From an uncultured Ruminococcus sp. (GTDB lineage Bacteria > Bacillota > Clostridia > Oscillospirales > Acutalibacteraceae): DNA of 38,387 bases. Positions 8,170-16,564 of the stretch are shown here, piece by piece. Below the pieces are notes generated by a model that saw only the letters and a program-made list of their open reading frames with translations, made no database searches and had not been told where the DNA came from. The stretch spans positions 1 to 38,387 of the forward strand of contig CADBYC010000018.1 in the NCBI GenBank assembly GCA_902798755.1. The letters run 5' to 3'. Every line of letters begins with the position of its first letter. The first letter of the stretch is position 1. The position numbers and the translations under genes were made by a program.

Positions 8170-9021
8170 TCACAGTTCCCTGCCCATCAGGATCACGCAG
8201 TTCTCCTTGGTAAAGCCGAATTCCTCATAGAATTGGGGGAGTACGCCCTCGCCCGCCGTGATCAGGTGCGCGCCGACCATGCCCTGCTCCCTGATATCGT
8301 CAAGACAGTGGGTCAGCAGTCGCCGCGCGATGCCCTGCCGCTGATACGCGGGTGCGACGGCAAGGTCGTTGATATCAAAGGTCCTGCCGTAGTGGAACAG
8401 CATAGAGGTGCCGAGGACAAAGCCCGCGACCTCACCCTTGACAAGGTATTCCAGCCCGTAGGCGGTCTTTGACTCAAGCAGTTCTCTGACATGTATCTCG
8501 GCGTTTTGCGGCTCCCACGGGTCGTTCCACGGCTCGCCCGAGAACGCCGCGGCGTATATTGCGCCGTAACGCCCGATATGCTCCATCGTCATCGGACGGA
8601 TCGCGGGCAGGACGGCGAGGAGCCGCTCTCTGAGGTACTCATACCGCTGTCGCTTCTCGTCCTTTTTGAAATGCACTTCGCGATACTGCTCGGGGCAATC
8701 GGCATAGTCGAGCTTTTTCTCCCCGAACTGCTCGCTCGTCAGATCGAACACGCAATCCCCCACCGCGTTGAAGCAGTGGAAGTTGCCGTCGCCGAGCGGC
8801 ACGCCGTACACCTTGCCGCCGAAGAGGTCCTGTATCAGGAACGCCGTGATCGAGCACTGACCGAGGGTCTTGTTCTCTGCCGTCCAGCCGCCGCGCATGC
8901 GGGGCGCGCAGGTGTCGGCGCACCAGATATCCGACAGCAGGTCATAGTGATCCCGCGGGGTCAGTCCGTTTTTATCTTTGACTGTGGCTTTCTGCCAGCC
9001 GTAAAAATGGTATTCTTTCAT
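8170..9021 (-). CDS. YunG-like domain fused to GNAT acetyltransferase
   Basis: Two parts are visible. Residues 1 to about 130 resemble the small YunG family: WTAENKTLGQCSITAF, VPLGDGNFHCFN and VFDLTSEQF are its typical blocks, with conserved Cys and His. Residues about 145-283 form a GNAT domain with the acetyl-CoA loop QRQGIARRLL and a C-terminal GFTKENC strand. GNAT proteins transfer acetyl from acetyl-CoA to an amine; the substrate is unknown. YunG has no defined biochemical role, so the fusion may be informative. AAGGA lies 7 bases before the ATG. The gene is convergent to dinB and 43 bases downstream of a same-strand DUF1349 gene, so the two may be co-transcribed. Confidence 0.85.
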   Translation of the reverse strand: MKEYHFYGWQKATVKDKNGLTPRDHYDLLSDIWCADTCAPRMRGGWTAENKTLGQCSITAFLIQDLFGGKVYGVPLGDGNFHCFNAVGDCVFDLTSEQFGEKKLDYADCPEQYREVHFKKDEKRQRYEYLRERLLAVLPAIRPMTMEHIGRYGAIYAAAFSGEPWNDPWEPQNAEIHVRELLESKTAYGLEYLVKGEVAGFVLGTSMLFHYGRTFDINDLAVAPAYQRQGIARRLLTHCLDDIREQGMVGAHLITAGEGVLPQFYEEFGFTKENCVILMGREL

Positions 9022-9064
9022 CTTGATTCCTTATGAGTATGTGTTCAGAAATGTATGCTTTATA

Positions 9065-9664
9065 TCAGTCGGGCTGTTGTCCGTCGTGCGCAAGCCACGC
9101 GCACGGAGCGACCCGCAAGTCGGTGAACGCCGCCGTAAAGCGCGAATCCTCGGGGCTGCACGCGTACACGCCGAAGCGCACCGTACCGACCGCCTTTGCC
9201 ATATGACAGATACGCATTTGACGGAACGCCTCGCCGTCGTCGGAGCACTCGATACGGAAGTCGTCCTCTCGCCTGCTGAGTCGGTACCACATGGTCCTGA
9301 CGTCGGCGGAGATCTCCGTGGTCGCCCAGTCGGAGTAGCCGCCGTTCGTGACCACGCTGCCGAGGTGCTGTATCCTGTCATTCTCATATTCGACAGAGGC
9401 CTTGAGCCAATTCTCGCTGTCGAGGTACATCACGATACCGCACTGGTCAAAGCGGTGGCAGCTACCGCTGAAATCCGTTTTGACGACAAAGGAAAAGTAC
9501 TGCTCGTCCGTTTCCGCCTGTAAGACAGGGGCGTTGTCGTTGCGAAAATGATAGTAGGTGCGCTGCCACAGATCGGTATGCGGCTCGGTCGTGATCTCGA
9601 TCCTGTCGGGGAGTATCCGATATTTCTTCGGCTCCCGCGTCCATTTCATGTTTTGTATCTGCAT
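9065..9664 (-). CDS. DUF1349 concanavalin-like beta-sandwich protein
   Basis: The 199-residue protein matches DUF1349, a concanavalin A-like beta-sandwich family that includes B. subtilis YesU. Key blocks are TDLWQRTYYHF, the FDQCGIVMYLDSENWLKAS strand and the C-terminal VRFGVYACSPEDS. No signal peptide is present, so it is probably cytoplasmic. Members are thought to bind or process carbohydrates, but no reaction is established. The ATG follows AGGAG by 6 bases. It precedes the YunG-GNAT gene on the same strand. Confidence 0.85.
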   Translation of the reverse strand: MQIQNMKWTREPKKYRILPDRIEITTEPHTDLWQRTYYHFRNDNAPVLQAETDEQYFSFVVKTDFSGSCHRFDQCGIVMYLDSENWLKASVEYENDRIQHLGSVVTNGGYSDWATTEISADVRTMWYRLSRREDDFRIECSDDGEAFRQMRICHMAKAVGTVRFGVYACSPEDSRFTAAFTDLRVAPCAWLAHDGQQPD

Positions 9665-9737
9665 GGAAAGCTCCTATAAGGGGATATGCTGAACGATTCT
9701 GCGTATTTATGGACAGATTCGCTTGAGTTTGACGATT

Positions 9738-10850
9738 TTATGATAAGCTCTGACAATCCTTGAGCAAAGAAATGATCGGCAAATGCTGGGGGCAAGCGCC
9801 CTCGCACTGACCGCACTCGATGCAGGCGGACGCCGCGCTGCCGTTTTGAGCCGCCTTGCGGTAGGCTTCTCTTGCCGCTTCCTCCTGACCGCCGACGAGC
9901 TTTTTGTTCATCGCCGCAAAGTACTCGGGGATCGCGATCCCTTTCGGGCAGCCCTTGGTGCAGTAGCCGCAGGCGGTGCAGGGAATGGCGGCGGAGCTGC
10001 CGAGGATCACCTGCGCCTGACGGATGATCTCCTGCTCCTCATCGTTCAGCGGCTCGAAGTCGCGCATATATGAAAGGTTATCCTCCATCTGCGCGATGTT
10101 CGACATGCCCGACAGAACGGTGATGATACCGGGGAGCGAGGCGACAAAGCGGATCGCCCACGAAGCGCAGGACATATCGGGGCGGTAACTTTTGAACAGC
10201 TCTTCGACCTTTTTCGGCGGAGCGGCGAGCTTGCCGCCCTTGACAGGCTCCATCACGACGATGGATTTGCCGTGCTTTCGCGCTACCTCATAATTCGCGC
10301 GCGAAGCGACCGACTTATCCTCCCAGTCGGCGTAGTTGATCTGAAGCTGGATGAAATCCACCTCGGGGTGGTCGGTCAAGAGCCGATCGAGCAGCTCGGG
10401 AGAGTCGTGATAGGAAAAGCCGAAGTGCCTGATCAGCCCCTTCTCCTTTTGCTCCTTCACAAAATCCCAGATACCGAACTTGTCATAGCGGCGGTAGTTG
10501 TTCTCCATCAAGGCATGGAGCAGGTAGTAGTCGAAGTACCCCGCGCCCGTGCGCTGTAAAGAGGTCTCAAACTGCTTTTTGACGGACTTCTCGGTAGCCG
10601 TCGGGAGCATCGCGTTGATCTTGGTGCAGATGGTGTAGCTTTCGCGCGGATAGCGGTCGACCAGCGCCTTCTTTGTCGCCGCCTCAGACCCGGGGTAGAC
10701 GAATGCCGTGTCAAAATACGTAAAGCCCGCCTGCATGAACAGATCGACCATCTTCTTGGTTTGTTCAATATCGGTGACGACCCCTTTCTTGGGCAAGCGC
10801 ATCATACCGAAGCCTAACTTCGGGACTTCTTTTCCAAACCAATCAGCCAT
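9738..10850 (-). CDS. Aldo/keto reductase with C-terminal 4Fe-4S domain
   Basis: Residues 1 to about 275 form an aldo/keto reductase TIM barrel with the catalytic Asp-Tyr-Lys-His set visible as YFDTAFVY, TKIN and YYLLHAL. Residues about 285-350 carry two cysteine clusters, CTACGYCTKGCP and CIECGQCEGACP, typical of ferredoxin-like 4Fe-4S binding. This class of fused oxidoreductase is common in clostridia and its substrates are unknown. Length is 370, normal for the family. Its start overlaps the DUF1893 stop by 8 bases, and its ribosome site AAAGGAG lies inside that gene, so the two are co-translated. Confidence 0.93.
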   Translation of the reverse strand: MADWFGKEVPKLGFGMMRLPKKGVVTDIEQTKKMVDLFMQAGFTYFDTAFVYPGSEAATKKALVDRYPRESYTICTKINAMLPTATEKSVKKQFETSLQRTGAGYFDYYLLHALMENNYRRYDKFGIWDFVKEQKEKGLIRHFGFSYHDSPELLDRLLTDHPEVDFIQLQINYADWEDKSVASRANYEVARKHGKSIVVMEPVKGGKLAAPPKKVEELFKSYRPDMSCASWAIRFVASLPGIITVLSGMSNIAQMEDNLSYMRDFEPLNDEEQEIIRQAQVILGSSAAIPCTACGYCTKGCPKGIAIPEYFAAMNKKLVGGQEEAAREAYRKAAQNGSAASACIECGQCEGACPQHLPIISLLKDCQSLS

Positions 10851-11271
10851 TGTTTGCTCCTTTCCGCAGCTCGCTCAGGCGCTTTGTCAGTGCGAGATAA
10901 CCCGCATGAGGGTCGTCGATCTGAGCGACCGTCTGCTCCATCGGGCAGATACCGTCGCCCGCGCGGTTGATGATCTTCTGTGTGAGCGTACCGTAGGTAC
11001 AGGGGATTCCATGCGCGGTGAGATAGTCATATCCCGCTTGGGACGTCACCTCGCCGTACACTTCGCGTATCCCCGCCTTGACGAACAGCATCGCCGCCGC
11101 CTTGCCGACGATGATATCGGCGACGGAGCAACCGACAAGGTCGCGCCCCTCGCCGATGAAGCGGAGCATCGGAGAAATGCCCCTGCCGTCGTCGGTAAAA
11201 TACGCGCCGTCCTTGCACAGGCAGATACTATGCCCTTTTAGATTCTCTTTCGCGATTTGGATATCCGTCAT
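10843..11271 (-). CDS. DUF1893 domain protein
   Basis: The 142-residue protein contains the DUF1893 blocks GISPMLRFIGEG, VGKAAAMLFVKAGI and RAGDGICPMEQTV. DUF1893 is restricted mainly to anaerobes, has a cytidine deaminase-like fold and has no proven function. The C-terminus (about 25 residues, ALTKRLSELRKGANNG) is a helical tail. It is the first gene of a two-gene operon with the Fe-S aldo/keto reductase. The ribosome site AGGTGA is 6 bases from the ATG. Confidence 0.88.
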   Translation of the reverse strand: MTDIQIAKENLKGHSICLCKDGAYFTDDGRGISPMLRFIGEGRDLVGCSVADIIVGKAAAMLFVKAGIREVYGEVTSQAGYDYLTAHGIPCTYGTLTQKIINRAGDGICPMEQTVAQIDDPHAGYLALTKRLSELRKGANNG

Positions 11272-11313
11272 CTACATCACCTGCGTTTCTGTTTGATAGA
11301 ATCTGTTTATTGT

Positions 11314-11341
11314 ATTATACCGTATTCCCGCAAAATTGCAA
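11314..11341 (-). promoter_or_regulatory. Promoter of the DUF1893-AKR operon
   Basis: On the minus strand TTGCAA (11341-11336) and TATAAT (11319-11314) are 16 bases apart, about 43 bases before the start codon. Confidence 0.65.
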
Positions 11342-11366
11342 CGGGAATATCCGACTTGTTCTTTTA

Positions 11367-11395
11367 TGGACAAAGGCGTTTTCATATGGTAAAAT
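11367..11395 (+). promoter_or_regulatory. Promoter of the E2-like gene
   Basis: TGGACA (11367-11372) and TAAAAT (11390-11395) are 17 bases apart, 28 bases before the ATG at 11424. Confidence 0.6.
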
Positions 11396-11423
11396 GAGTT
11401 CAATAAGGAAAGGGAGTGGCGCT

Positions 11424-12017
11424 ATGCCCCAAAACCGAAACGAACGCTTAGCGGCGGACTTTGCCGACATGCTGACGATACAAGACCGCCCGTACCTGTC
11501 GTGGATCGCGACAAAGGGCGAGCTGCCGTATGCTCAGGAGTACCTCTTGACGATCAAACTGCGCACCTACGTCCTCTCGCTGATCCGGGGCAGATACACC
11601 GTCGGCGCGGTCGACCGCTGCACCGTCAGGGTCACGCTGTGGGACTCCTACCCCGCCACAGAGCCGTACGTCAAGATGCTCGATATCCCGCCTGTTTTTC
11701 ACCCAAACTGGTATTCTAAGAGCACCTACTCGCCGTCCGTGCCGTGGCGACCCGATACCTCGCTGAAGGAGTATATCAAGGAAATGCTCCGTACCCTGCG
11801 CTACGACCCCGAGCCGATCGAGACCGAACGCCCCGCAAACTACAAGGCGCTCGACTGGTATATAAGGCGCAAAAATGACGACAGCCTCTTTCCATGTGAC
11901 AGGACAGAGCTCACCGAAAACAACGCGGAGGAAACTGCCGCCGCCGAGAAAGCCGTTCTGAGCTTAGGCGAAGTCATCGACAGCTGGCAGGCAGGCGGTC
12001 GCCGTGCGGACGAATGA
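11424..12017 (+). CDS. Stand-alone ubiquitin-E2/UBC-like protein lacking the catalytic Cys
   Basis: The protein (197 residues) follows the E2 plan: a beta-sheet with YP...EPYVKMLDIPP, then the signature FHPNWY, then a segment ending in VPWRP, then the helix SLKEYIKEMLRTLRYDP and the ending ANYKALDWYIRR. These match the YP.xPP.V, HPN, W.P..TL and pAN..A..xY landmarks of UBC folds. In active E2 enzymes a Cys follows HPN by about 8-10 residues. Here that stretch reads YSKSTYSPSV, with no Cys. It would therefore be an inactive, UEV/RWD-like version. No E1, ubiquitin-like or JAB gene lies nearby. The start at 11424 is chosen because GGAAAGGGA lies 9 bases upstream. The family call is my reading of motifs; a structural comparison would decide. 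Confidence 0.65.
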   Translation: MPQNRNERLAADFADMLTIQDRPYLSWIATKGELPYAQEYLLTIKLRTYVLSLIRGRYTVGAVDRCTVRVTLWDSYPATEPYVKMLDIPPVFHPNWYSKSTYSPSVPWRPDTSLKEYIKEMLRTLRYDPEPIETERPANYKALDWYIRRKNDDSLFPCDRTELTENNAEETAAAEKAVLSLGEVIDSWQAGGRRADE

Positions 12018-12048
12018 TAATGCCATAAAATATCAATATACAAAATCA

Positions 12049-12085
12049 GCCGATCAGGTACCTGCCCGATCGGCTGTTGCTTTAT
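12049..12085. terminator. Terminator between convergent genes
   Basis: AGCCGATC (12049-12056) pairs with GATCGGCT (12068-12075), followed by GTTGCTTTAT. It serves the E2-like gene and possibly the convergent acylphosphatase gene. Confidence 0.65.
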
Positions 12086-12093
12086 GCTGTTAA

Positions 12094-12381
12094 TCAGCGG
12101 TATCTCACGCTAAAGCCCCGCTCGTCGGGATCGACGGACAGCTCCTTTGTTTCCATATGGTCGATACGGATATAGCTGCCGCGCTGTAAAGAGGCGATCA
12201 CGTCGTCGATCTGGCGCCGGGTGCCTTGGATCTCCATGCTGACCGAGTCGTCATACTCATTGCGTACCCAGCCCGACACGCCATAAGCCTTTGCCGCCTG
12301 CGTCGCACGCCAGCGGAATCCCACCGCCTGCACCTGTCCGTAAAAGCGGATATAGCGGCGCACGATATTCTTCCTGAACAT
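12094..12381 (-). CDS. acyP: Acylphosphatase
   Basis: Small enzyme that hydrolyses acyl phosphates such as acetyl phosphate or carbamoyl phosphate. The substrate-binding loop is GQVQAVGFRW with the catalytic Arg, and the catalytic Asn is in GWVRNEYDD. At 95 residues it has the usual length. It starts 3 bases after the stop of the phospholipase C-like gene and borrows GAGGGATAAGG as ribosome site, so the two form an operon. Confidence 0.93.
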   Translation of the reverse strand: MFRKNIVRRYIRFYGQVQAVGFRWRATQAAKAYGVSGWVRNEYDDSVSMEIQGTRRQIDDVIASLQRGSYIRIDHMETKELSVDPDERGFSVRYR

Positions 12382-12384
12382 GCC

Positions 12385-13140
12385 TTATCCCTCGATGTAG
12401 GAGCGGCTGCCGATCACTTCTCTGAACGCCGCCTCGTCGATCTCGCCGCCGACGAACCGCTGAGCCGCTTCGATGTACTTTTCAGCGTCGTTCAGCGCGC
12501 GCTGGTACAGCGGCGCAAAGCCGCGCAGATCCATATTGTCGATCGCCTTGCTCTTGTAGGATACGAGCGCGAGCTTGGTGTGAGTCCTGCCGGCGATGAA
12601 GTTGAGCCTGCCCTTTTTATCCTCGACGATACGATAGAACGGCGCCATATCGCGGTGACCCACCTTGAGCTTGTCCCACGCGTCCTTCCAGCCGTAGACC
12701 TCGGTGATCGCTCCGCCGACGGAGTCCTTCATCGAATCGGGCAAAAAGGGCGGAATGGTGATCTTACCGCCGTTGAGCTTGTCGAGCTTGTGCTCGATCG
12801 CCATGTGCATGGCATAGCTGTTCTTTGCCTTACGGTTGATGTAGGGGTGGGTGTTGGAATCCAGCGCGTAGTGGCACAAAAAGCCCGCCAGATACGAAAA
12901 GACGTCGTGATCGTCCTTGGCGCGGATTGCGAGCGCGGTGAGGAAATCTCCCGTATGCTCGCGGTGCATGACGGACGAATATTTATTGACGCGGTTGCTC
13001 AGGGGCTTCATATAGAAATGATAGAACAGATACGGGTCGGGACCCAGTAATCCGAAGTTGTATACATCGTGGTTGACGTCCAGCATGAGCCTGCGGGCGA
13101 TCTTAGCTCCGAAATTGGTATGGACAACGATATCAGGCAT
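12385..13140 (-). CDS. Zinc-dependent phospholipase C-like protein
   Basis: The 251-residue protein matches the clostridial zinc_dep_PlcC family. Putative metal ligands are spread over MPDIVVHTNFG, LGPDPYLFYHF, MHREHTGDF, and FLCHYALDSNTHPYI (His and Asp). No signal peptide is present: the mature family usually starts with Trp, here Met-Pro-Asp. It is probably cytoplasmic and its real substrate is unknown. GGAGGT lies 8 bases before the ATG. It is followed directly by acylphosphatase. Confidence 0.85.
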   Translation of the reverse strand: MPDIVVHTNFGAKIARRLMLDVNHDVYNFGLLGPDPYLFYHFYMKPLSNRVNKYSSVMHREHTGDFLTALAIRAKDDHDVFSYLAGFLCHYALDSNTHPYINRKAKNSYAMHMAIEHKLDKLNGGKITIPPFLPDSMKDSVGGAITEVYGWKDAWDKLKVGHRDMAPFYRIVEDKKGRLNFIAGRTHTKLALVSYKSKAIDNMDLRGFAPLYQRALNDAEKYIEAAQRFVGGEIDEAAFREVIGSRSYIEG

Positions 13141-13263
13141 AGATCGATACCTCCGTTAATGTGACAAATATCTTTATCCAGTATAGCAGAAACAAATACA
13201 TTTGTCTATAGTTTATCTCGGCCGTTGCGATGATTTTTCGACCGATTTTTTCTCATTTTTCTA

Positions 13264-13292
13264 TTGCGCCCGCACCCGCTTTATGCTAATAT
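13264..13292 (+). promoter_or_regulatory. Promoter of the rubrerythrin gene
   Basis: TTGCGC (13264-13269) and TAATAT (13287-13292) are 17 bases apart. I see no clear PerR box. Confidence 0.5.
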
Positions 13293-13347
13293 TTAAGGAA
13301 TAAAAAATCCCGACAAGGGACACAATATCATACAAGGAGGAATCACT

Positions 13348-13887
13348 ATGGCAAACAAATACGCAGGTACACAGACCGAAAAGAACCTCGAGGCGGCGTT
13401 CTCGGGCGAGTCACAGGCAAGGAACAAATACACCTACTTCGCCTCTGTCGCGAAGAAAGAGGGCTTTGAACAGATCTCGGCGCTCTTCCTCAAGACGGCG
13501 GAGAATGAGAAGGAACACGCGAAGATGTGGTTCAAGGAGCTCGAGGGCATCGGCTCCACCGCCGACAACCTGAAGGCGGCGGCAGAGGGCGAGAACTACG
13601 AATGGACAGACATGTACGAGGGCTTCGCAAAGACCGCCGAGGAAGAGGGCTTCCCTGAGCTTGCGGCAAAATTCCGCTTGGTCGGCGAGATCGAGAAGCA
13701 CCACGAGGAGCGCTACCGCGCCCTGCTGAGCAACGTTGAGACCGCGCAGGTATTCGAGAAGAGCGAGGTCAAGGTATGGGAGTGCCGCAACTGCGGACAC
13801 ATCGTCGTCGGCACCAAGGCGCCCGACGTCTGCCCCACCTGCAACCACCCGCAGAGCTACTTTGAGATCCACGCGGAGAACTATTGA
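13348..13887 (+). CDS. rbr: Rubrerythrin
   Basis: Non-haem diiron peroxidase that reduces hydrogen peroxide in anaerobes. The N-terminal ferritin-like four-helix domain (residues 1-140) has the diiron ligands in [23 protein letters not shown] and [11 protein letters not shown]. The C-terminal rubredoxin domain carries [10 protein letters not shown] and CPTCNHP, the two Cys pairs that bind one iron. At 179 residues it is the standard two-domain form. A strong AGGAGG ribosome site precedes the ATG. It is transcribed alone and followed by a terminator. Confidence 0.96.
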   Translation: MANKYAGTQTEKNLEAAFSGESQARNKYTYFASVAKKEGFEQISALFLKTAENEKEHAKMWFKELEGIGSTADNLKAAAEGENYEWTDMYEGFAKTAEEEGFPELAAKFRLVGEIEKHHEERYRALLSNVETAQVFEKSEVKVWECRNCGHIVVGTKAPDVCPTCNHPQSYFEIHAENY

Positions 13888-14021
13888 TTACAGCATAACA
13901 TCACGCCGCGCATCGGTCACCCGACCGCGGGCATAACAAGCCTGATTTTCGCTATTTCGCGATCGCCCTGCTAACGCAACCCGCCAAAGCAGACCTATCC
14001 GATAATATCCTTACCAAAAGC

Positions 14022-14053
14022 AAAACCGCCGAAGCGATTCGGCGGCTTTCTTT
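14022..14053. terminator. Bidirectional terminator
   Basis: CCGCCGAA (14026-14033) pairs with TTCGGCGG (14038-14045). A-rich and T-rich flanks on both sides suit convergent rubrerythrin and ECF genes. Confidence 0.8.
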
Positions 14054-14105
14054 ATGCGTTTTATTGCGTGAATTTGCGTATCTTTGCGTGATATCGCTTA
14101 TCCGA

Positions 14106-14684
14106 TCAGTCTTTTTCCTTGACCATGATCGCGCGGATGGCGATGATGAGCAGCGGCACCAGTACCGCCTGGATCACAAGACCGACCCAGCCCGTCATGA
14201 TCTGACCCCAGATCATCTCGACGGTGAACGGCGCGACACTTTGGAACACAGCGACCAGACCGAGGAACGCCGCGCGACCCGCGAGCTGAGCAAGGATAAC
14301 GGCAGGGAACGCCCACAGACCGTTTGCGGCGATCTTCTTTGAAAACAGTCCCGATACGAGCGCGAACACCGCAAGCTCCGCCATCATGAACGGCAGACGC
14401 GGCAGCGCGGGCATGGGGCTGCCCATCAGCGAGGTGATCGCGAAGCTGACAAGCGGCGAGAGCACGCCGACAGAGAGCGCCCATTTCCAGCCGAGCAGAC
14501 AGCCGCCGATCAGCACGGGCAGGTACATCGGCAACAGCTGAACGCCGCCGGGCTGACCGAGGGCGAGGTGGACGATCTGAGGAAGGACTACCGCCAGCGC
14601 GATCAGTCCCGCGGACAGGACCGCGTGCAGGGTGACTTTCTTGCTAACAGTCGCCTGTCTTTGAGTCAATATAGTATCAAGCAT
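14106..14684 (-). CDS. ECF transporter S component
   Basis: Six hydrophobic helices and the LLPMYLPVLIGGCLLGWKWA segment match substrate-binding S components of energy-coupling factor transporters. The substrate cannot be read from the sequence. The second ATG (14684) is preferred: AAAGGAG lies 8 bases upstream, whereas the first ATG (14690) is only 1 base away. The gene starts 2 bases after the DUF362 stop, so the two are co-transcribed. No ATPase or EcfT gene is nearby, so the S component likely shares a common module encoded elsewhere. Confidence 0.88.
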   Translation of the reverse strand: MLDTILTQRQATVSKKVTLHAVLSAGLIALAVVLPQIVHLALGQPGGVQLLPMYLPVLIGGCLLGWKWALSVGVLSPLVSFAITSLMGSPMPALPRLPFMMAELAVFALVSGLFSKKIAANGLWAFPAVILAQLAGRAAFLGLVAVFQSVAPFTVEMIWGQIMTGWVGLVIQAVLVPLLIIAIRAIMVKEKD

Positions 14685-14686
14685 GA

Positions 14687-15697
14687 TCATTCTCCTTTCA
14701 CGAACGGCTTGAGGTCTGCGACCGCCGTCTTTTGGTCGATGTGCTTTTCGTCATTGTCGAGGTCGATGAGGATATATCTGTTGTTGCCCATGCCCATCTC
14801 TTTCATATAGCTGAGCTGTCTGTGACCGTGGCGGGTCTCGATACGCTCGACCATGTCGTGGTTCTCGTCAGGGCGCATGGCGTAGATCAGGTCGACGCAC
14901 GCCTGATCGACCGCTAAGATATCCGTCGAAGCCAAAATACCGACGTTCGGCGTGACGACGGGCATGGCGTGGATACCCTCGCAGTCGCATGATACGGACA
15001 TATTGCGCATGACGTTGACATAGGTGATGTTCTTGCCGAAGAAGTCGATGGTCGCCTTGGTGGACTCGGTGATGCGCTCCATCAGCTCTTCCATGTCGAT
15101 CGACCACATGTCCTCGCCCTCGCGCGCGTGGATCCACTTCTTGCCGATCCTGCCGTCCGCGCAGCCGATACCGATATTCTTGTTAGAGCCGCCGAAGCCG
15201 CCCATCGTATGACCCTTGAAGTGGGTCAGCACCAGCATGGAGTCGTAGTCGACCATCGTCTTGCCGTGGCACATCTCTTTCATCCACTTGCCGCCCTTGA
15301 TCGGGAGCTTCACGGTGCCCTCCGCGTCCATGATGTCCACGGGGCAGAAGGTCCAGCCGTTGACCTTGATGGTCTCTAAGTGCTGCTCTGTCGTATAGCG
15401 GTCGCCCTCGTAGTAGGTGTTGGTCTCGACGATGGACGCGTCCTTGAGCTCAGGCTCGCTTTCGATCAGCTCCTTGACCCAGTTGCGGGGAATGATGTTG
15501 GGTCCGTGCTGCTCGCCTGTATGGAGCTTGACGGCGACCTTGCCCTTCATCATGCCGTTGACCTTCTCATACACCTTTCGCAGTCCCGCTTCGGACAGGT
15601 CGCGGGTAAAGTAGACGACGCTCTCGTTGCCTGTGCGCTCCTCATAAGGCACATAGCGCTCGCCGCCCTTGCCTGCGGTTATTTTTTCATTTGGCAT
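14687..15697 (-). CDS. DUF362 domain protein
   Basis: DUF362 proteins are common in anaerobes, often as ferredoxin fusions. Here the protein has only the DUF362 core (336 residues) and no 4Fe-4S CxxCxxC cluster. Recognisable blocks are KLHTGEQHGPNIIPRNWV, THFKGHTMGGFGGSNKNIGIG and TDILAVDQACVDLIY. The molecular function is unknown. The start at 15697 (ATG) is preferred to a GTG 6 bases earlier because AGGAG is 8 bases from it. It is the first gene of an operon with an ECF S component. Confidence 0.88.
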   Translation of the reverse strand: MPNEKITAGKGGERYVPYEERTGNESVVYFTRDLSEAGLRKVYEKVNGMMKGKVAVKLHTGEQHGPNIIPRNWVKELIESEPELKDASIVETNTYYEGDRYTTEQHLETIKVNGWTFCPVDIMDAEGTVKLPIKGGKWMKEMCHGKTMVDYDSMLVLTHFKGHTMGGFGGSNKNIGIGCADGRIGKKWIHAREGEDMWSIDMEELMERITESTKATIDFFGKNITYVNVMRNMSVSCDCEGIHAMPVVTPNVGILASTDILAVDQACVDLIYAMRPDENHDMVERIETRHGHRQLSYMKEMGMGNNRYILIDLDNDEKHIDQKTAVADLKPFVKGE

Positions 15698-15730
15698 ATT
15701 CACCTCTCCTTTTCATATTTATCCAAAAAA

Positions 15731-15759
15731 ATTGTAGCATAATCCATCTCATTTGTCTA
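15731..15759 (-). promoter_or_regulatory. Promoter of the DUF362-ECF operon
   Basis: On the minus strand TAGACA (15759-15754) and TACAAT (15736-15731) are 17 bases apart. It is divergent from the promoter of the next plus-strand gene, 11 bases away. Confidence 0.6.
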
Positions 15760-15769
15760 TCAAATTATG

Positions 15770-15798
15770 TTGCATAATTTTTATGGAAATTGTATAAT
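15770..15798 (+). promoter_or_regulatory. Promoter of the seven-helix protein gene
   Basis: TTGCAT (15770-15775) and TATAAT (15793-15798) are 17 bases apart, 29 bases before the start codon. Confidence 0.7.
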
Positions 15799-15827
15799 AT
15801 TTTCATCAACAAGGAGAGTGAGCCGCG

Positions 15828-16481
15828 ATGAAATACGGAGAATCTTCATTCGACATTTTATACCTGCTGTTCGCCATCGTCAGCGGGTGCGTGATACTGT
15901 TCAGGGCAAAGACCAAAACCGATAAGCTGATGGGCACCGCGGCGCTGATCTTAGGCTGCGGCGACGCGTTCCACCTTGTCCCCCGCGTGCTCAACTACTT
16001 TGTCGATGCGGACTTCACCGTCGCCTTGGGGGTCGGCAAGCTGATCACCTCGGTCACGATGACGGTGTTCTACCTGTTGCTGTACTATATCCGGCGCGGT
16101 GTGTACGGCGAATCGCCCATACGCGGGCTGACCGCCTGCGTATGGGCGCTCTCAGCCGTTCGTATCGCCCTGTGCCTGTTCCCGCAGAACGGCTGGCTGA
16201 CCAATACCGCGCCGCTTTTGTGGAGCATTCTGCGCAATATCCCGTTCGTGATCCTCGGCGCGATCATCTGCGTGCTGTACTTCAAAAAGCGCGGGGAGAT
16301 CAAGCCCCTTCGCCCGATGTGGGTGTATATCCTGCTCTCGTTTCTGTTCTATATCCCCGTCGCGGTGGGCGCGGGCTTCGTCCCGATGCTCGGCATGCTG
16401 ATGCTGCCGAAGACCGTCTGCTATATCCTGATGATCGTCGCCTTTTTGCGCATGACAGGCAGGAAAGCCGACAAAGCATAA
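15828..16481 (+). CDS. Seven-helix integral membrane protein, unknown function
   Basis: The 217-residue protein has about seven hydrophobic helices. The best-marked internal motif is GCGDAFHLVPRVLNYF in the second/third helix, with Asp, His and Arg in or near the membrane. I do not recognise a named family. It is divergent from a DUF362-ECF operon and has its own promoter and terminator. The ribosome site AAGGAGAG lies 10 bases upstream. Buried charged residues could bind a cofactor or ion; that is speculation. Confidence 0.8.
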   Translation: MKYGESSFDILYLLFAIVSGCVILFRAKTKTDKLMGTAALILGCGDAFHLVPRVLNYFVDADFTVALGVGKLITSVTMTVFYLLLYYIRRGVYGESPIRGLTACVWALSAVRIALCLFPQNGWLTNTAPLLWSILRNIPFVILGAIICVLYFKKRGEIKPLRPMWVYILLSFLFYIPVAVGAGFVPMLGMLMLPKTVCYILMIVAFLRMTGRKADKA

Positions 16482-16505
16482 ACCATCAATTCACCCATAA
16501 ACAGC

Positions 16506-16540
16506 AACAGACCGTGTCCTCTCGGACGCGGTCTGTTTTT
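16506..16540. terminator. Terminator between convergent genes
   Basis: AACAGACCGTGTCC (16506-16519) pairs with GGACGCGGTCTGTT across a TCTC loop and runs into TTTTT on the plus strand. Confidence 0.85.
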
Positions 16541-16564
16541 ATGCGGTTGATACTTTTGTAAATC

